A stretch of 64,000 nt of DNA from positions 30,104 to 94,103 of the forward strand of contig NZ_QUAK01000076.1 of the NCBI RefSeq assembly GCF_003429565.1. The letters are read 5' to 3'. The stretch is from Streptomyces triticagri. Its GTDB lineage: Bacteria; Actinomycetota; Actinomycetes; Streptomycetales; Streptomycetaceae. Below, in pieces: positions 49,793 to 57,973 of the stretch (positions are counted from its first letter, which is position 1; each line of letters starts with the position of its first letter). A program made the position numbers and the translations under genes. A model generated the notes under the pieces. The model had not been told where the DNA came from. It saw nothing but the letters and a program-made list of their open reading frames with translations, and ran no database searches.

Positions 49793-51502
49793 TCACCCCA
49801 CCCTCGCCCGCAACTCCCCCTTGACCAGCTTGCCGCTCGCATTGCGTGGCAGGTCGGGGAGGAATTCGATCTCGCGGGGGACCTTGTAGTTGGCCATTTC
49901 CCGGCGGGACCAGGCGATGACGTCGTCGGCGGTGAGGGTGGAGTGCGGGTGGCGGACGACGTAGGCGCGGCCGACCTCGCCGAGGCGGGGGTCGGGGACG
50001 CCGATGACGGCGACGTCGGCGATGTCCGGGTGCAGGCCGAGGAGTTGCTCTATCTCGGCGGGGTACGCGTTGAAGCCGCCGACGATGAACATGTCCTTGA
50101 TCCGGTCGGTGATGCGGAGGTTGCCCTCGGTGTCGAGGACGCCGACGTCGCCGGTGCGCAGCCAGCCGTCCGGGGTGATGGCCTTCTTGGTCTCCTGCGG
50201 GTCCTCGAAGTAGCCCTGCATGACGTGGTGTCCGCGGACCATGACCTCGCCGGGGGTGCCGGGCGGTGCCTCCTCGCCGTCCGCGGTGACGATGCGCAGT
50301 TCGGTGTCGGGGATGGCGCGCCCGGAGGTGGCGGCGATGACCTCGTCCGGGTCGCCGCGGCGGCACATGGTGGCGATGCCGCTGGACTCGGAGAGGCCGT
50401 ACGCGGTGAGGACGGTGGCGATGCGGAGTTCGGAGCGGAGGCGTTCGACCAGTTGGAGCGGTACGACGGCGGCTCCGGTGACGACCAGGCGCAGCGCGGT
50501 GAGGTCGTGGGAGTCGCGGGCGGGGTGGTCGAGGAGCGACTGGTGCAGGGTGGGCGGGCCGGGGAGTACGGAGATGGACTCGGCGGCGATGTTGGCGAGG
50601 ACCGTGTCCACGTTGAAGACGGGCTGCGGGATCATCGTGGCGCCGCGCATCAGGCAGGCGATGATGCCGGCCTTGTAGCCGAAGGTGTGGAAGAACGGGT
50701 TGACGATGAGGTAGCGGTCGCCCTCGCGCAGGCCCGCGAGTTCGGACCAGACGTCGTAGCAGCGCAGGGTCTGGGCGTGGGTGATGATCGCGCCCTTGGG
50801 CCGGCCGGTGGTGCCGGAGGTGAAGACGATGTCGGAGGGCGAGCCGGACTCGACGGCGTCGGCGCGGGCGGTGACCTCGGCGCGGTCGATGCCGTCGCCG
50901 CTCGCCAGGAAGTCCTTCCAGGTGCGGAAACCGCCCGGTGCGTCGTCGGAGAGTACGACGACCTGTTCCAGGTGCGGGAGGGCGGGCAGCGGGCCCTCCC
51001 CCGGGCCTTCGCCGGGAGGTGGCTCCATGGTGGCGCGGCGCAGTGAGGCGACGTAGGAGGTGCCGAGGAAGGTGCCGGTGACGAAGAGGAGTCTGGCGCG
51101 GGAGCGGGAGAGGACGTAGGCCGCTTCGGCGCCCTTGAAGCGGGTGTTGAGGGGGACGAGGACGGCGCCGGCGGTGACCGCGCCGAGGGCGGAGACGATC
51201 CAGTCGAGGGTGTTGGGTGCCCAGACGGCGACCCGGTCGCCGGGCTCGACGCCGGAGGCGATGCAGGCGGCGGCGGCCTGCTCGACGCGTTCGCCGAGCT
51301 CCGCGTACGAGATGCGGGTGCGGCCCTCGACCACGGCCTCGCGGTCGCCGTAGCGCTGTGCCGCCGAGCGGACCAGGCGGGGGACGGTGCCCCATTCGAG
51401 GTCGCCCCGCATGGGGATGCGGGTGGCGGCCGCGGGATCGTGGCCCTCCCGCCCCGCGCCGCTCAGCCCTTCGCTCGTCCGGTCCGCGCGCTCCGCCGTC
51501 AT
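49793..51502 (-). CDS. Acyl-CoA synthetase (FadD3-like adenylate-forming enzyme)
   Basis: A 569-residue ATP-dependent CoA ligase. The adenylation P-loop is FTSGTTGRPKGAII, followed by AYGLSESSGIATM, DGWLRTGDVGVLD, and RIKDMFIVGGFNAYPAEIEQ, ending with the catalytic Lys in NASGKLVKGEL. The ATG at 51502 follows GGGAGG at 7 nt. It is divergent from the thiolase-like operon across the CTGAC-N5-GTCAG site at 51540. It activates a carboxylic acid as its CoA ester. FadD3-like members act on the last steroid rings or on terpenoid acids, which is only a suggestion here. Confidence 0.93.
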   Translation of the reverse strand: MTAERADRTSEGLSGAGREGHDPAAATRIPMRGDLEWGTVPRLVRSAAQRYGDREAVVEGRTRISYAELGERVEQAAAACIASGVEPGDRVAVWAPNTLDWIVSALGAVTAGAVLVPLNTRFKGAEAAYVLSRSRARLLFVTGTFLGTSYVASLRRATMEPPPGEGPGEGPLPALPHLEQVVVLSDDAPGGFRTWKDFLASGDGIDRAEVTARADAVESGSPSDIVFTSGTTGRPKGAIITHAQTLRCYDVWSELAGLREGDRYLIVNPFFHTFGYKAGIIACLMRGATMIPQPVFNVDTVLANIAAESISVLPGPPTLHQSLLDHPARDSHDLTALRLVVTGAAVVPLQLVERLRSELRIATVLTAYGLSESSGIATMCRRGDPDEVIAATSGRAIPDTELRIVTADGEEAPPGTPGEVMVRGHHVMQGYFEDPQETKKAITPDGWLRTGDVGVLDTEGNLRITDRIKDMFIVGGFNAYPAEIEQLLGLHPDIADVAVIGVPDPRLGEVGRAYVVRHPHSTLTADDVIAWSRREMANYKVPREIEFLPDLPRNASGKLVKGELRARVG

Positions 51503-51539
51503 CGAAAGCCTCCCATCCAAGTAGCCGGCAACCAGGTAG

Positions 51540-51554
51540 CTGACTATCCGTCAG
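51540..51554. promoter_or_regulatory. CTGAC-N5-GTCAG operator, copy 5
   Basis: CTGAC-TATCC-GTCAG in the divergent promoter gap, 38 bp before the CoA-ligase start (51502) and 74 bp before the thiolase-like start (51628). A single site can control both operons. Confidence 0.72.
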
Positions 51555-51627
51555 ATTAGCTGTAGCCTTCCCGGCTGTCAGCAGTGAAAGCCGGGCAACA
51601 ACACGTCAGTTGATCGCGGAGGTGGGG

Positions 51628-52779
51628 ATGTCGGCGACCCTCAAGGACGCTACGGCAATCGTCGGAATCGGCCAGACCGCCTTCGCGAAACAGCTGGTGG
51701 AGGACGAGAAGACGCTCGCCTGCCGGGCGATCCTGGCCGCGCTCGAGGACGCCGGCATCGCACCGGCCGAGGTGGACGCCTTCGCCTCGTACACCATGGA
51801 GGACACCGACGAGGTGGAGATCGCCAAGGCGATCGGCGCCGGTGATGTGACCTTCTTCTCCAAGGTCGGCTACGGGGGCGGCGGTTCGTGCGCGACCGTC
51901 GGCCATCTCGCGGCGGCGGTCGCGACCGGGCAGGCGAATGTCGGCATCGCCTGGCGCTCCCGCAAACGCGGCAGCGGTCCGCGCCCCTGGAAGAACACCC
52001 GGGCCCAACTCCCCACCCCGGCCCAGTGGACCCGCCCCTTCGGCCTGCTCCGCCCGGCCGACGAGATAGCCATGCTGACCCGCCGATACATGCACGAGTA
52101 CGGCGCGACCCGCGACCACCTCTTCAATGTCGCCCTCGCCTGCCGCAACCGCGCCAACCAGAATCCGGCCGCGATGATGTACGAACGCCCGCTGACCCGC
52201 GAGATGTACATGACGTCCCGCTGGATCAGCGAACCGCTCTGCCTCTTCGACAACTGCCTGGAGACCGACGGCGCCCTGGCCGTCGTCATCGTCTCCGCCG
52301 ACCGCGCCCGCGACTGCCCGCAGAGGCCGGTGTACGTCCACTCCGTCGCGCAGGGCCTGCCGTCCCAGCACCACGGGATGGTCAACTACTGGAACGAGGA
52401 CCCGCTCAGCGGCCCGTCCTGGGCCGCGGCCCAACACCTCTGGAAACAGGCCGACTTCGGACCCGAAGATGTCGATGTGGCGCAGATCTACGATGCGTTC
52501 ACCCCGCTCATCCCGCTCTCCCTGGAGGGGTACGGGTTCTGCGGGCGCGGCGAGGGTGCCGCGTACACCGAGGGCGGCGCCCTGGAGATCGGCGGCCGGC
52601 TGCCCCTGAACACCTCGGGCGGCGGGCTCTCCGAGGCGTACGTCCACGGCTTCAATCTGATCACCGAGGGCGTGAAGCAGCTGCGCGGCAGCAGCACCGC
52701 CCAGGTCCCGGACGCCGCCACCTGCCTGGTCACCGCGGGCGAGGGCGTACCCACATCCGCCGTACTGCTGAGGAGTTGA
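51628..52779 (+). CDS. Thiolase-like (SCP2/lipid-transfer, possible aldolase) protein
   Basis: A 383-residue thiolase-fold protein of the SCP2/Ltp group (ATAIVGIGQTAFAKQ start). The Cys in GGGGSCATVGH sits where the thiolase nucleophile would be. The C-terminal block reads GGGLSEAYVHGFN in place of the usual GHP of true thiolases. Proteins of this type paired with a DUF35 gene, as here, include the steroid side-chain aldolases (Ltp2 with ChsH2). GGAGG precedes the ATG by 5 nt. It is likely a C-C lyase or thiolase on a CoA ester. Confidence 0.88.
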   Translation: MSATLKDATAIVGIGQTAFAKQLVEDEKTLACRAILAALEDAGIAPAEVDAFASYTMEDTDEVEIAKAIGAGDVTFFSKVGYGGGGSCATVGHLAAAVATGQANVGIAWRSRKRGSGPRPWKNTRAQLPTPAQWTRPFGLLRPADEIAMLTRRYMHEYGATRDHLFNVALACRNRANQNPAAMMYERPLTREMYMTSRWISEPLCLFDNCLETDGALAVVIVSADRARDCPQRPVYVHSVAQGLPSQHHGMVNYWNEDPLSGPSWAAAQHLWKQADFGPEDVDVAQIYDAFTPLIPLSLEGYGFCGRGEGAAYTEGGALEIGGRLPLNTSGGGLSEAYVHGFNLITEGVKQLRGSSTAQVPDAATCLVTAGEGVPTSAVLLRS

Positions 52780-52786
52780 GCCGCCC

Positions 52787-53335
52787 ATGACGACGATGAG
52801 GACGCCGACGGCGAAGACGGCGAAGACTGCGAAGACAGCGAAGGAGGCGACGACCGCGAAGACCGGGCCGACCGCGCCGCGGACCGTCACCGACGGCGGG
52901 CTGCTGCTCCCGGTGCCCGATGCGGACGGCGCGCCCTTCTGGGAGTACGCGGCCCGGGGTGAGCTGCGGGTGCAGGCCTGCGCGGCGCCGGACTGCGGCG
53001 AGCTGCGCTTCCCGCCCCGGCCGTGCTGCCCGCACTGCCGGTCCTTCGACAGCGAGTGGCGGCTGATGTCGGGGCGGGGCCGCGTCTGGTCGTACGTCCG
53101 CCCGCATCCGCCACTGCTGCCCGCCTACGCCGAACAGGCCCCGTACCACGTGATCCTGGTCGAGCCGGCGGACGCGCCGGGGATCCGGCTGGCCGGGAAC
53201 CTGGTGAGCGCGGCGGGCGCGGCCCTCGACTCGGTCGATCCGGAGCGGCTGCGGATCGGCGCGCGGGTGCAGGTGGTGTTCACCGAGCTCGACGGGGTGG
53301 CGCTGCCGCAGTGGGTCCTCGAGCGGGCCTCATGA
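52787..53335 (+). CDS. DUF35 zinc-ribbon/OB-fold partner protein
   Basis: A 182-residue protein. A low-complexity N-terminus (TAKTAKTAKTAKEATTAKT, from repeats of ACGGCGAAG in the DNA) precedes the DUF35 region: FWEYAARGEL, the zinc ribbon with CAAPDCGELRFPPRPCCPHC (Cys pairs), then the OB fold with GRGRVWSYVRPHPPL. It starts 7 bp after the thiolase-like gene. DUF35 proteins form complexes with thiolase or aldolase partners. The Lys/Ala/Thr repeat tail is unusual and could be a slippage product. The ATG at 52796 is an alternative start. Confidence 0.88.
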   Translation: MTTMRTPTAKTAKTAKTAKEATTAKTGPTAPRTVTDGGLLLPVPDADGAPFWEYAARGELRVQACAAPDCGELRFPPRPCCPHCRSFDSEWRLMSGRGRVWSYVRPHPPLLPAYAEQAPYHVILVEPADAPGIRLAGNLVSAAGAALDSVDPERLRIGARVQVVFTELDGVALPQWVLERAS

Positions 53336-53378
53336 GGGCGGAGACAGTTGGGCGTGTCCGTGGGACGGTGGCTGCCGG

Positions 53379-54158
53379 ATGAGTGTGACCGTACGGACCG
53401 ACCGGGACTCCGGGGTCGCGGTGGTGACCCTGGACCGGCCCGCGCGGCACAATGCGATCGATCTGGACATGGCGGGCCGACTGGCCGACGTCTGGGCGGA
53501 GTTCAGATTCGACGAGACCGTGCGGGCCGTGGTGCTGACCGGTGCGGGCGAGCGCGCCTTCTGTACCGGCATCGACCGCTCGGCCGCCTCGGACGTGCCG
53601 CAGCCGACCTCGCCGTACTCGGTGGACGATCCGCTGCACTCGGTCGGCCCGAAGGCCGGCGATCTGTGGAAGCCGGTGATCACCGCGGTGAACGGTATGG
53701 CCTGTGGCGGCGCCTTCTATCTGATCGGCGAGAGCGAGTTCGTGATCGCCGACGAGCACGCGGAGTTCTTCGACCCGCACACCACGTACGGGATGGTCAG
53801 CGCGTACGAGTCGATGCTGCTTGCGCAGCGGATGCCGCCGGGTGAGGTGGCGCGGATGGCGCTGATGGGCACGGCGGAACGCATCTCGGCGCGGCGGGCG
53901 TACGAGACCGGGCTTGTCTCCGAAGTGACCGCGAAGGGTGGGGCGTTGGAGGCGGCCGTGCGGTGCGCCGAGACGATCGCCGGATATCCGGCGGAGGCGG
54001 TGCAGGGGACGGTCCGCGCGGTGTGGGCGGCGCGGGAGGCGACCCGCGCGCCGGCGTACGCGCTCGCGCCGCATCTGATCGCCCTCGGCAATCTGCCGCC
54101 GGACGAGCAGGCGGGGCTCTTCGGCCGGCGGGACGGCAAGGGCCACCGGGTGCGCTGA
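53379..54158 (+). CDS. Enoyl-CoA hydratase/isomerase family protein
   Basis: A 259-residue crotonase-fold enzyme. VVTLDRPARHNAID opens the fold, FCTGIDRSAAS is the first oxyanion segment, and KPVITAVNGMACGGAFYLIG is the second. The usual Glu pair positions hold different residues, with E in GESEFVIA nearby, so hydratase versus other crotonase chemistry is not certain. It is the third gene of the thiolase-DUF35 operon and is likely to act on the same acyl-CoA before C-C cleavage. Confidence 0.9.
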   Translation: MSVTVRTDRDSGVAVVTLDRPARHNAIDLDMAGRLADVWAEFRFDETVRAVVLTGAGERAFCTGIDRSAASDVPQPTSPYSVDDPLHSVGPKAGDLWKPVITAVNGMACGGAFYLIGESEFVIADEHAEFFDPHTTYGMVSAYESMLLAQRMPPGEVARMALMGTAERISARRAYETGLVSEVTAKGGALEAAVRCAETIAGYPAEAVQGTVRAVWAAREATRAPAYALAPHLIALGNLPPDEQAGLFGRRDGKGHRVR

Positions 54159-54180
54159 GCAGGCGCCGGGGCGTCCGCAC

Positions 54181-55407
54181 TCACAGGTGCTTGCCGGCTT
54201 CCACCGGGCCGAAGGTCAGCGTGTGCACCGCCTCGAGGATCTCGCCCACCCGCTCGGCCTGCGCCTCCACCTCGGCGCGCCGCTTCCTGGTGGAGCGGCC
54301 GAAGAGCTCCACGGTGAGCGCGAGCTTGCGGCCCGAGCGCTTCTGGTGCCAGAGGCCGGCCACCTCACCGCCCACGGTCACCGCCTGTGTCGTACCGGCC
54401 TGTCCGGTCGCCGACAGGGCGCGCTCGGCGGCGCGGCCCGGGTGGATCAATTGCCGTGGTTGGCTGCCGACCAGGTACGCGTCGAAGTACGGCAGCAGGC
54501 GCACGGTGGGAGCAGGGGGCTCGGCGGGGTACGCGGGCTCGTCGGCGAGCTCGTACATGTCGTCGCCGGGAGTCGCGAACTCGGGTGCGACCGGGCGGAG
54601 TTCGTCACCCAGGGAGGCGAAGAGGCCGGTGGCCCAGGGGCGTGGTGCGCTCAGCCACCGGGCGAAGTCGCGGGGGCGCGCGGGTCCGTAGGAGCGCAGG
54701 TAGCGGCGGACGAGTTCGGCCAGGGCCCGTTCCGGGTCGGTCGGGTGCGGGACGCCGTCCGCCGGGCCGGGCAGCCAGCGATCCGGGCTGGTATAGGTGG
54801 TCTTGCGGCCGCGGTTCGGGCCGAAGCAGAGGGCTCCGCGGTGGGCGGCCACGTGCAGGGCCTGCCGCCAGCGCGGCCACATGCCGGTGAAGGCGGGCAT
54901 CACGGGGTCCGCCGCCCAGTCGCCGGTGCGGGCGATCACCGCCTCGCTGAGCTCGTCCACAGTGAGCGGCTCGCCCTCGCGCAGGATCGCGGCGATCGCC
55001 TCGACCACCTCATCGGTCTGCCGCCCGTCCAGCCGGGCGGACCGGTCGAGCACGCTCGCCGGCATCGGTACGGCACTCAACGCGGCGGTCCACAAAGGGA
55101 GTTCGGCGGCGGGCAGCAGATGCACGGTGCCGCGCGGCCCGAACGTCTTGACCAGCGTCCGCTCCTCCCACAGCGCGTCCCGCACGTCCTGCCTGGTGGT
55201 GCCCTCGGTACGCAGCCCCACCGACAGCTCGGCCGCCGACATCACCTGGGCGTGCGCACCACCCATCGCGGCCACCACGTCCGGGACACGGCCGGCCGCG
55301 GCGGGCCGGTCGAGGAAGTGCCGGGACAGGCGCCTGGCGCAGACGTCCGCCCAGCCGGGCGCTTCGGTCGGGGCCCGACCGCCCGCTGCCGAGCCGCTGT
55401 CCGCCAT
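54181..55407 (-). CDS. AlkZ-like winged-helix protein (HTH_42 family)
   Basis: A 408-residue protein of the winged-helix family that includes AlkZ, a DNA glycosylase repairing bulky or crosslinked adducts, often for antibiotic self-resistance. The region that holds the catalytic Q-x-Q motif in AlkZ here reads HAQ (H52, Q54) within GGAHAQVMSAAELSVGLR. Later parts are RGTVHLLPAAELPLW, LPYFDAYLVG, and a closing GEVAGLWHQKRSGRKLALTV. GGAGG precedes the ATG by 10 nt. It may protect against an alkylating metabolite, which is inferred. Confidence 0.8.
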   Translation of the reverse strand: MADSGSAAGGRAPTEAPGWADVCARRLSRHFLDRPAAAGRVPDVVAAMGGAHAQVMSAAELSVGLRTEGTTRQDVRDALWEERTLVKTFGPRGTVHLLPAAELPLWTAALSAVPMPASVLDRSARLDGRQTDEVVEAIAAILREGEPLTVDELSEAVIARTGDWAADPVMPAFTGMWPRWRQALHVAAHRGALCFGPNRGRKTTYTSPDRWLPGPADGVPHPTDPERALAELVRRYLRSYGPARPRDFARWLSAPRPWATGLFASLGDELRPVAPEFATPGDDMYELADEPAYPAEPPAPTVRLLPYFDAYLVGSQPRQLIHPGRAAERALSATGQAGTTQAVTVGGEVAGLWHQKRSGRKLALTVELFGRSTRKRRAEVEAQAERVGEILEAVHTLTFGPVEAGKHL

Positions 55408-55568
55408 GTGCGAGCGTCCTCCTGGAACCGTACGGGGCCGTGGGCGGGCGCCCACGGATGACGCCAGCGTGCCACGTCACGCCCGAGCGCCGGATCATGG
55501 CGCGGCGAACCACGACCCGCTCCCGGGCTCCGCGCGGCATGCTCCACCGGTCAGCCCAACTCCGCCGG

Positions 55569-57209
55569 TCAGCCCACCCCCGCAACCCGATGCGTCACGC
55601 GACCGCCAACTGCCGTGAGAAGTACGGGCACTTCGGCAAGGTCCGTGGCGGGTGTGGTGAGCGGGTCCGCGGCGAGGGCCGTGAGGTCCGCACGATGACC
55701 GACGGTCAGGCCGCCCGCCTCGTGGCCCTCGCCCGCGACGCGGGCCGGTGCGAGGGTGACGGCCCGTAGTGCCTCGAGGGCGGTCAGGGCCTGCTCGGGC
55801 CCGTGCGGCGGCTCGGTGAGGTCGCGGGTGGGGCGCCGGTGGCGGGCGCCCGCCATCACGGTGAGCGGCGGGTAGGGCGCGATCGGCCAGTCGGAGCCGA
55901 GCACCACATCGGCGCCCGCGTCCCACAGGTCGCGGCAGCGCCAGGCGCGGGCGGCCCGCTCCTCGCCGAGCCGCCGCGACCAGTTGTCGGTGTGGTCGGC
56001 TCGGGTGAAGTCGCAGCAGTGGGTGGGCTGCATGGAGGCGACCACACCGAGCTCCGCGAAGCGGGGCAGGGTGTCGTCGGGGACGGTCTCGATGTGCTCG
56101 ATCCGGTGCCGGGCCCCGCCGGCCGCCCGGAGCCGCCCGTGCTCCGCCTGCGCCTTCTCGACCGCGTCGAGAGCATGCCGCACGGCTGCGTCGCCGATGG
56201 CATGCGTGGCGGTCGGCACCCCGGCCCGGTGCAGATCACGGACCACCCGGGTGTACGCCTCGGGGTCCGGCCAGAACGCGTGCGTCGACTCGCCGTGGCA
56301 GTCCGGGCGTTCCAGCCAGGCGGTGCCGTTGTCCACGGTGCCGTCCATGAAGAGCTTCACGCCGTCCGTACGCCACAGCCGGCCGCCCGCGCCCTGCTGC
56401 TCGATCAGGGCGCGCACCCCGTCGTCGTCGATGCCGGGCTGACACCAGGGGGCGACCCGCAGCCGCAGCGGCAGTTCGCCGGCCGCCTCGAGGTCGGCCA
56501 GGAAGGACAGGCTGTGCCCGAAGGCGTCCATCACATGACCGCCGGTCAGGCCCGTGGCGGCCATCGCGCGCAGTACCTCCGCGACGCGGCCGCGCTGCTC
56601 CTCGTACGTGGGCTGCGGGGCGGCGGAGGCGACGAGCTCGACGGCGGCGTCCTCCAGGAGGAGTCCGGTGGGCCGGCCCGCGTCGTCGCAGACGACCTCG
56701 GCGGCCTGGTCGAAGCTGCGCGGCCCGTCGACGCCGGCGATCTCCAGGGCGCGTGGACTCGCCAGTGCCGAGTGGGCGTCGAAGAGCTGCAGCAGCGCCG
56801 GGGCCTCGTCCAGTACGGGGGCCAGGGCGGCGGAGGAGACGGGCAGGTCGCCGAAGGCGTTCGGGTCGAGTCCCCAGCTCTGCAGCCAGGCGCCGGGGGC
56901 GAGTTCGCGGATTCCGGCGGCGAGGGCCTCGCGCACCTCGGCCAGGTCCGTACAGGCGGACAGGTCGAGGCCGTGGGTGAGTTCGGCGCCGTGCACGGGG
57001 TGGGTGTGGCCGTCCACGAAGCCGGGGGCGAGGACGGCGCCGGCCAGGTCGAGCACCGTCGTCGAGGCGCCCGCGAGCGCGCGGATCTCGCGGTCGTCGC
57101 CCAGAGCCGCGATCCGGCCGTCGGACACCGCGAGCGCGGTCTCGGGCAGGAAGCCGCCGGTGGCCGGGTCGAGCAGACGGGCGGAGAGCAGGACGAGGCT
57201 GGCTTGCAC
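55569..57209 (-). CDS. Amidohydrolase-3 (YtcJ-like) protein
   Basis: A 546-residue metal-dependent amidohydrolase. PGFVDGHTHPVHG carries the HxH. TDGVKLFMDGTVDNGTAWL includes the Lys of the metal site. THAIGDAAVRHALDA, RHRIEHIETV, and LGSDWPIAPY follow in the family order. The GTG at 57209 follows AGGAG. It lies 49 bp after the TetR gene, so it is probably in the same transcript. YtcJ-like enzymes hydrolyse exocyclic amide, carbamate or urea-type bonds. This fits the nearby deiminase and urease genes, although a direct link is only inferred. Confidence 0.9.
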   Translation of the reverse strand: MQASLVLLSARLLDPATGGFLPETALAVSDGRIAALGDDREIRALAGASTTVLDLAGAVLAPGFVDGHTHPVHGAELTHGLDLSACTDLAEVREALAAGIRELAPGAWLQSWGLDPNAFGDLPVSSAALAPVLDEAPALLQLFDAHSALASPRALEIAGVDGPRSFDQAAEVVCDDAGRPTGLLLEDAAVELVASAAPQPTYEEQRGRVAEVLRAMAATGLTGGHVMDAFGHSLSFLADLEAAGELPLRLRVAPWCQPGIDDDGVRALIEQQGAGGRLWRTDGVKLFMDGTVDNGTAWLERPDCHGESTHAFWPDPEAYTRVVRDLHRAGVPTATHAIGDAAVRHALDAVEKAQAEHGRLRAAGGARHRIEHIETVPDDTLPRFAELGVVASMQPTHCCDFTRADHTDNWSRRLGEERAARAWRCRDLWDAGADVVLGSDWPIAPYPPLTVMAGARHRRPTRDLTEPPHGPEQALTALEALRAVTLAPARVAGEGHEAGGLTVGHRADLTALAADPLTTPATDLAEVPVLLTAVGGRVTHRVAGVG

Positions 57210-57258
57210 GGCGACTCCTGGTGGTGGGGGTCGAGGCGGTGGGGGTCGAGAGGGTGCG

Positions 57259-57903
57259 TCAGTCGTCGGCGGGCGGGTCCAACTCGCCCTCCCGCAGGCC
57301 GAGTTCCGTCTCGGCCGTGGTGATCGCCATCCGGGACACGGCGGGCGGATGGCTGGCGTTGCCGGTGTTGGCGTGCGCGGCGAGTCCGTCGATGACGACG
57401 ATGATCCGGATGGCGGAGACGTACGGATCACCGGTGCGGAACTCGCCCCGGGCGACGCCCTCCTGGATCAGCCCGGCGAGGCGCTCGCGCCAGGCGGCCT
57501 CCTGCGCGGCGACCCGTTCGCGCAGCACCGGCCGGTAGCGGCTGAGGTGCCGGGCGTTGATCCACAGCTTGCTCACCGCGTGGTACGAGTCGCCGGTCGC
57601 GTCCGCGAAGAAGCGGGACAGGCGCCGTACCGGACTGTCGGGGTCCTGCTCCCCCGCGATCGGCAGCAGCGTGTCCAGCTCGCCGGTCGCGGCGCTGCTG
57701 AAGGCCTCGGCCACCAGCTCCTCGACCGCCGGGAAGTAGTGGCTGATGAGCCCCGGGCGGACGTCGAGCTGCTCGCCGATGCGCCTCAGGGTGATTCCTT
57801 CCAACCCCTCATTCAGTGCGACCGAGGCGGCTGATTCAACGATTTCCGCACGCCTCTGGGCCGGAGACTTACGGATTCGCTTGCGCGGAACGCTTGACGA
57901 CAT
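57259..57903 (-). CDS. TetR-family regulator of the nitrogen-salvage locus
   Basis: A 214-residue repressor. A basic N-terminus (PRKRIRKSPAQRRAEI) leads to the helix-turn-helix GITLRRIGEQLDVRPGLISH followed by YFPAVEEL. The C-terminal domain resembles BetI-like regulators (TetR_C_6 type). It diverges from the permease gene at 57974 and precedes the amidohydrolase. It probably controls both through the palindrome at 57915-57934 and senses a pathway compound such as a base or polyamine. That effector is inferred. Confidence 0.9.
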   Translation of the reverse strand: MSSSVPRKRIRKSPAQRRAEIVESAASVALNEGLEGITLRRIGEQLDVRPGLISHYFPAVEELVAEAFSSAATGELDTLLPIAGEQDPDSPVRRLSRFFADATGDSYHAVSKLWINARHLSRYRPVLRERVAAQEAAWRERLAGLIQEGVARGEFRTGDPYVSAIRIIVVIDGLAAHANTGNASHPPAVSRMAITTAETELGLREGELDPPADD

Positions 57904-57914
57904 ATCCCGGATGC

Positions 57915-57934
57915 TATTGAGTGTCCGACCAATA
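57915..57934. promoter_or_regulatory. Inverted repeat between TetR and permease genes
   Basis: TATTG-AGTGTCCGAC-CAATA lies 11 bp before the TetR start and 39 bp before the permease start. The arms are short but AT-rich, against the GC-rich background. It is a likely TetR operator. Confidence 0.5.
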
Positions 57935-57973
57935 AGCAAGAGGTGAGGACGGCAACCACACCCGGAGGGGTCC

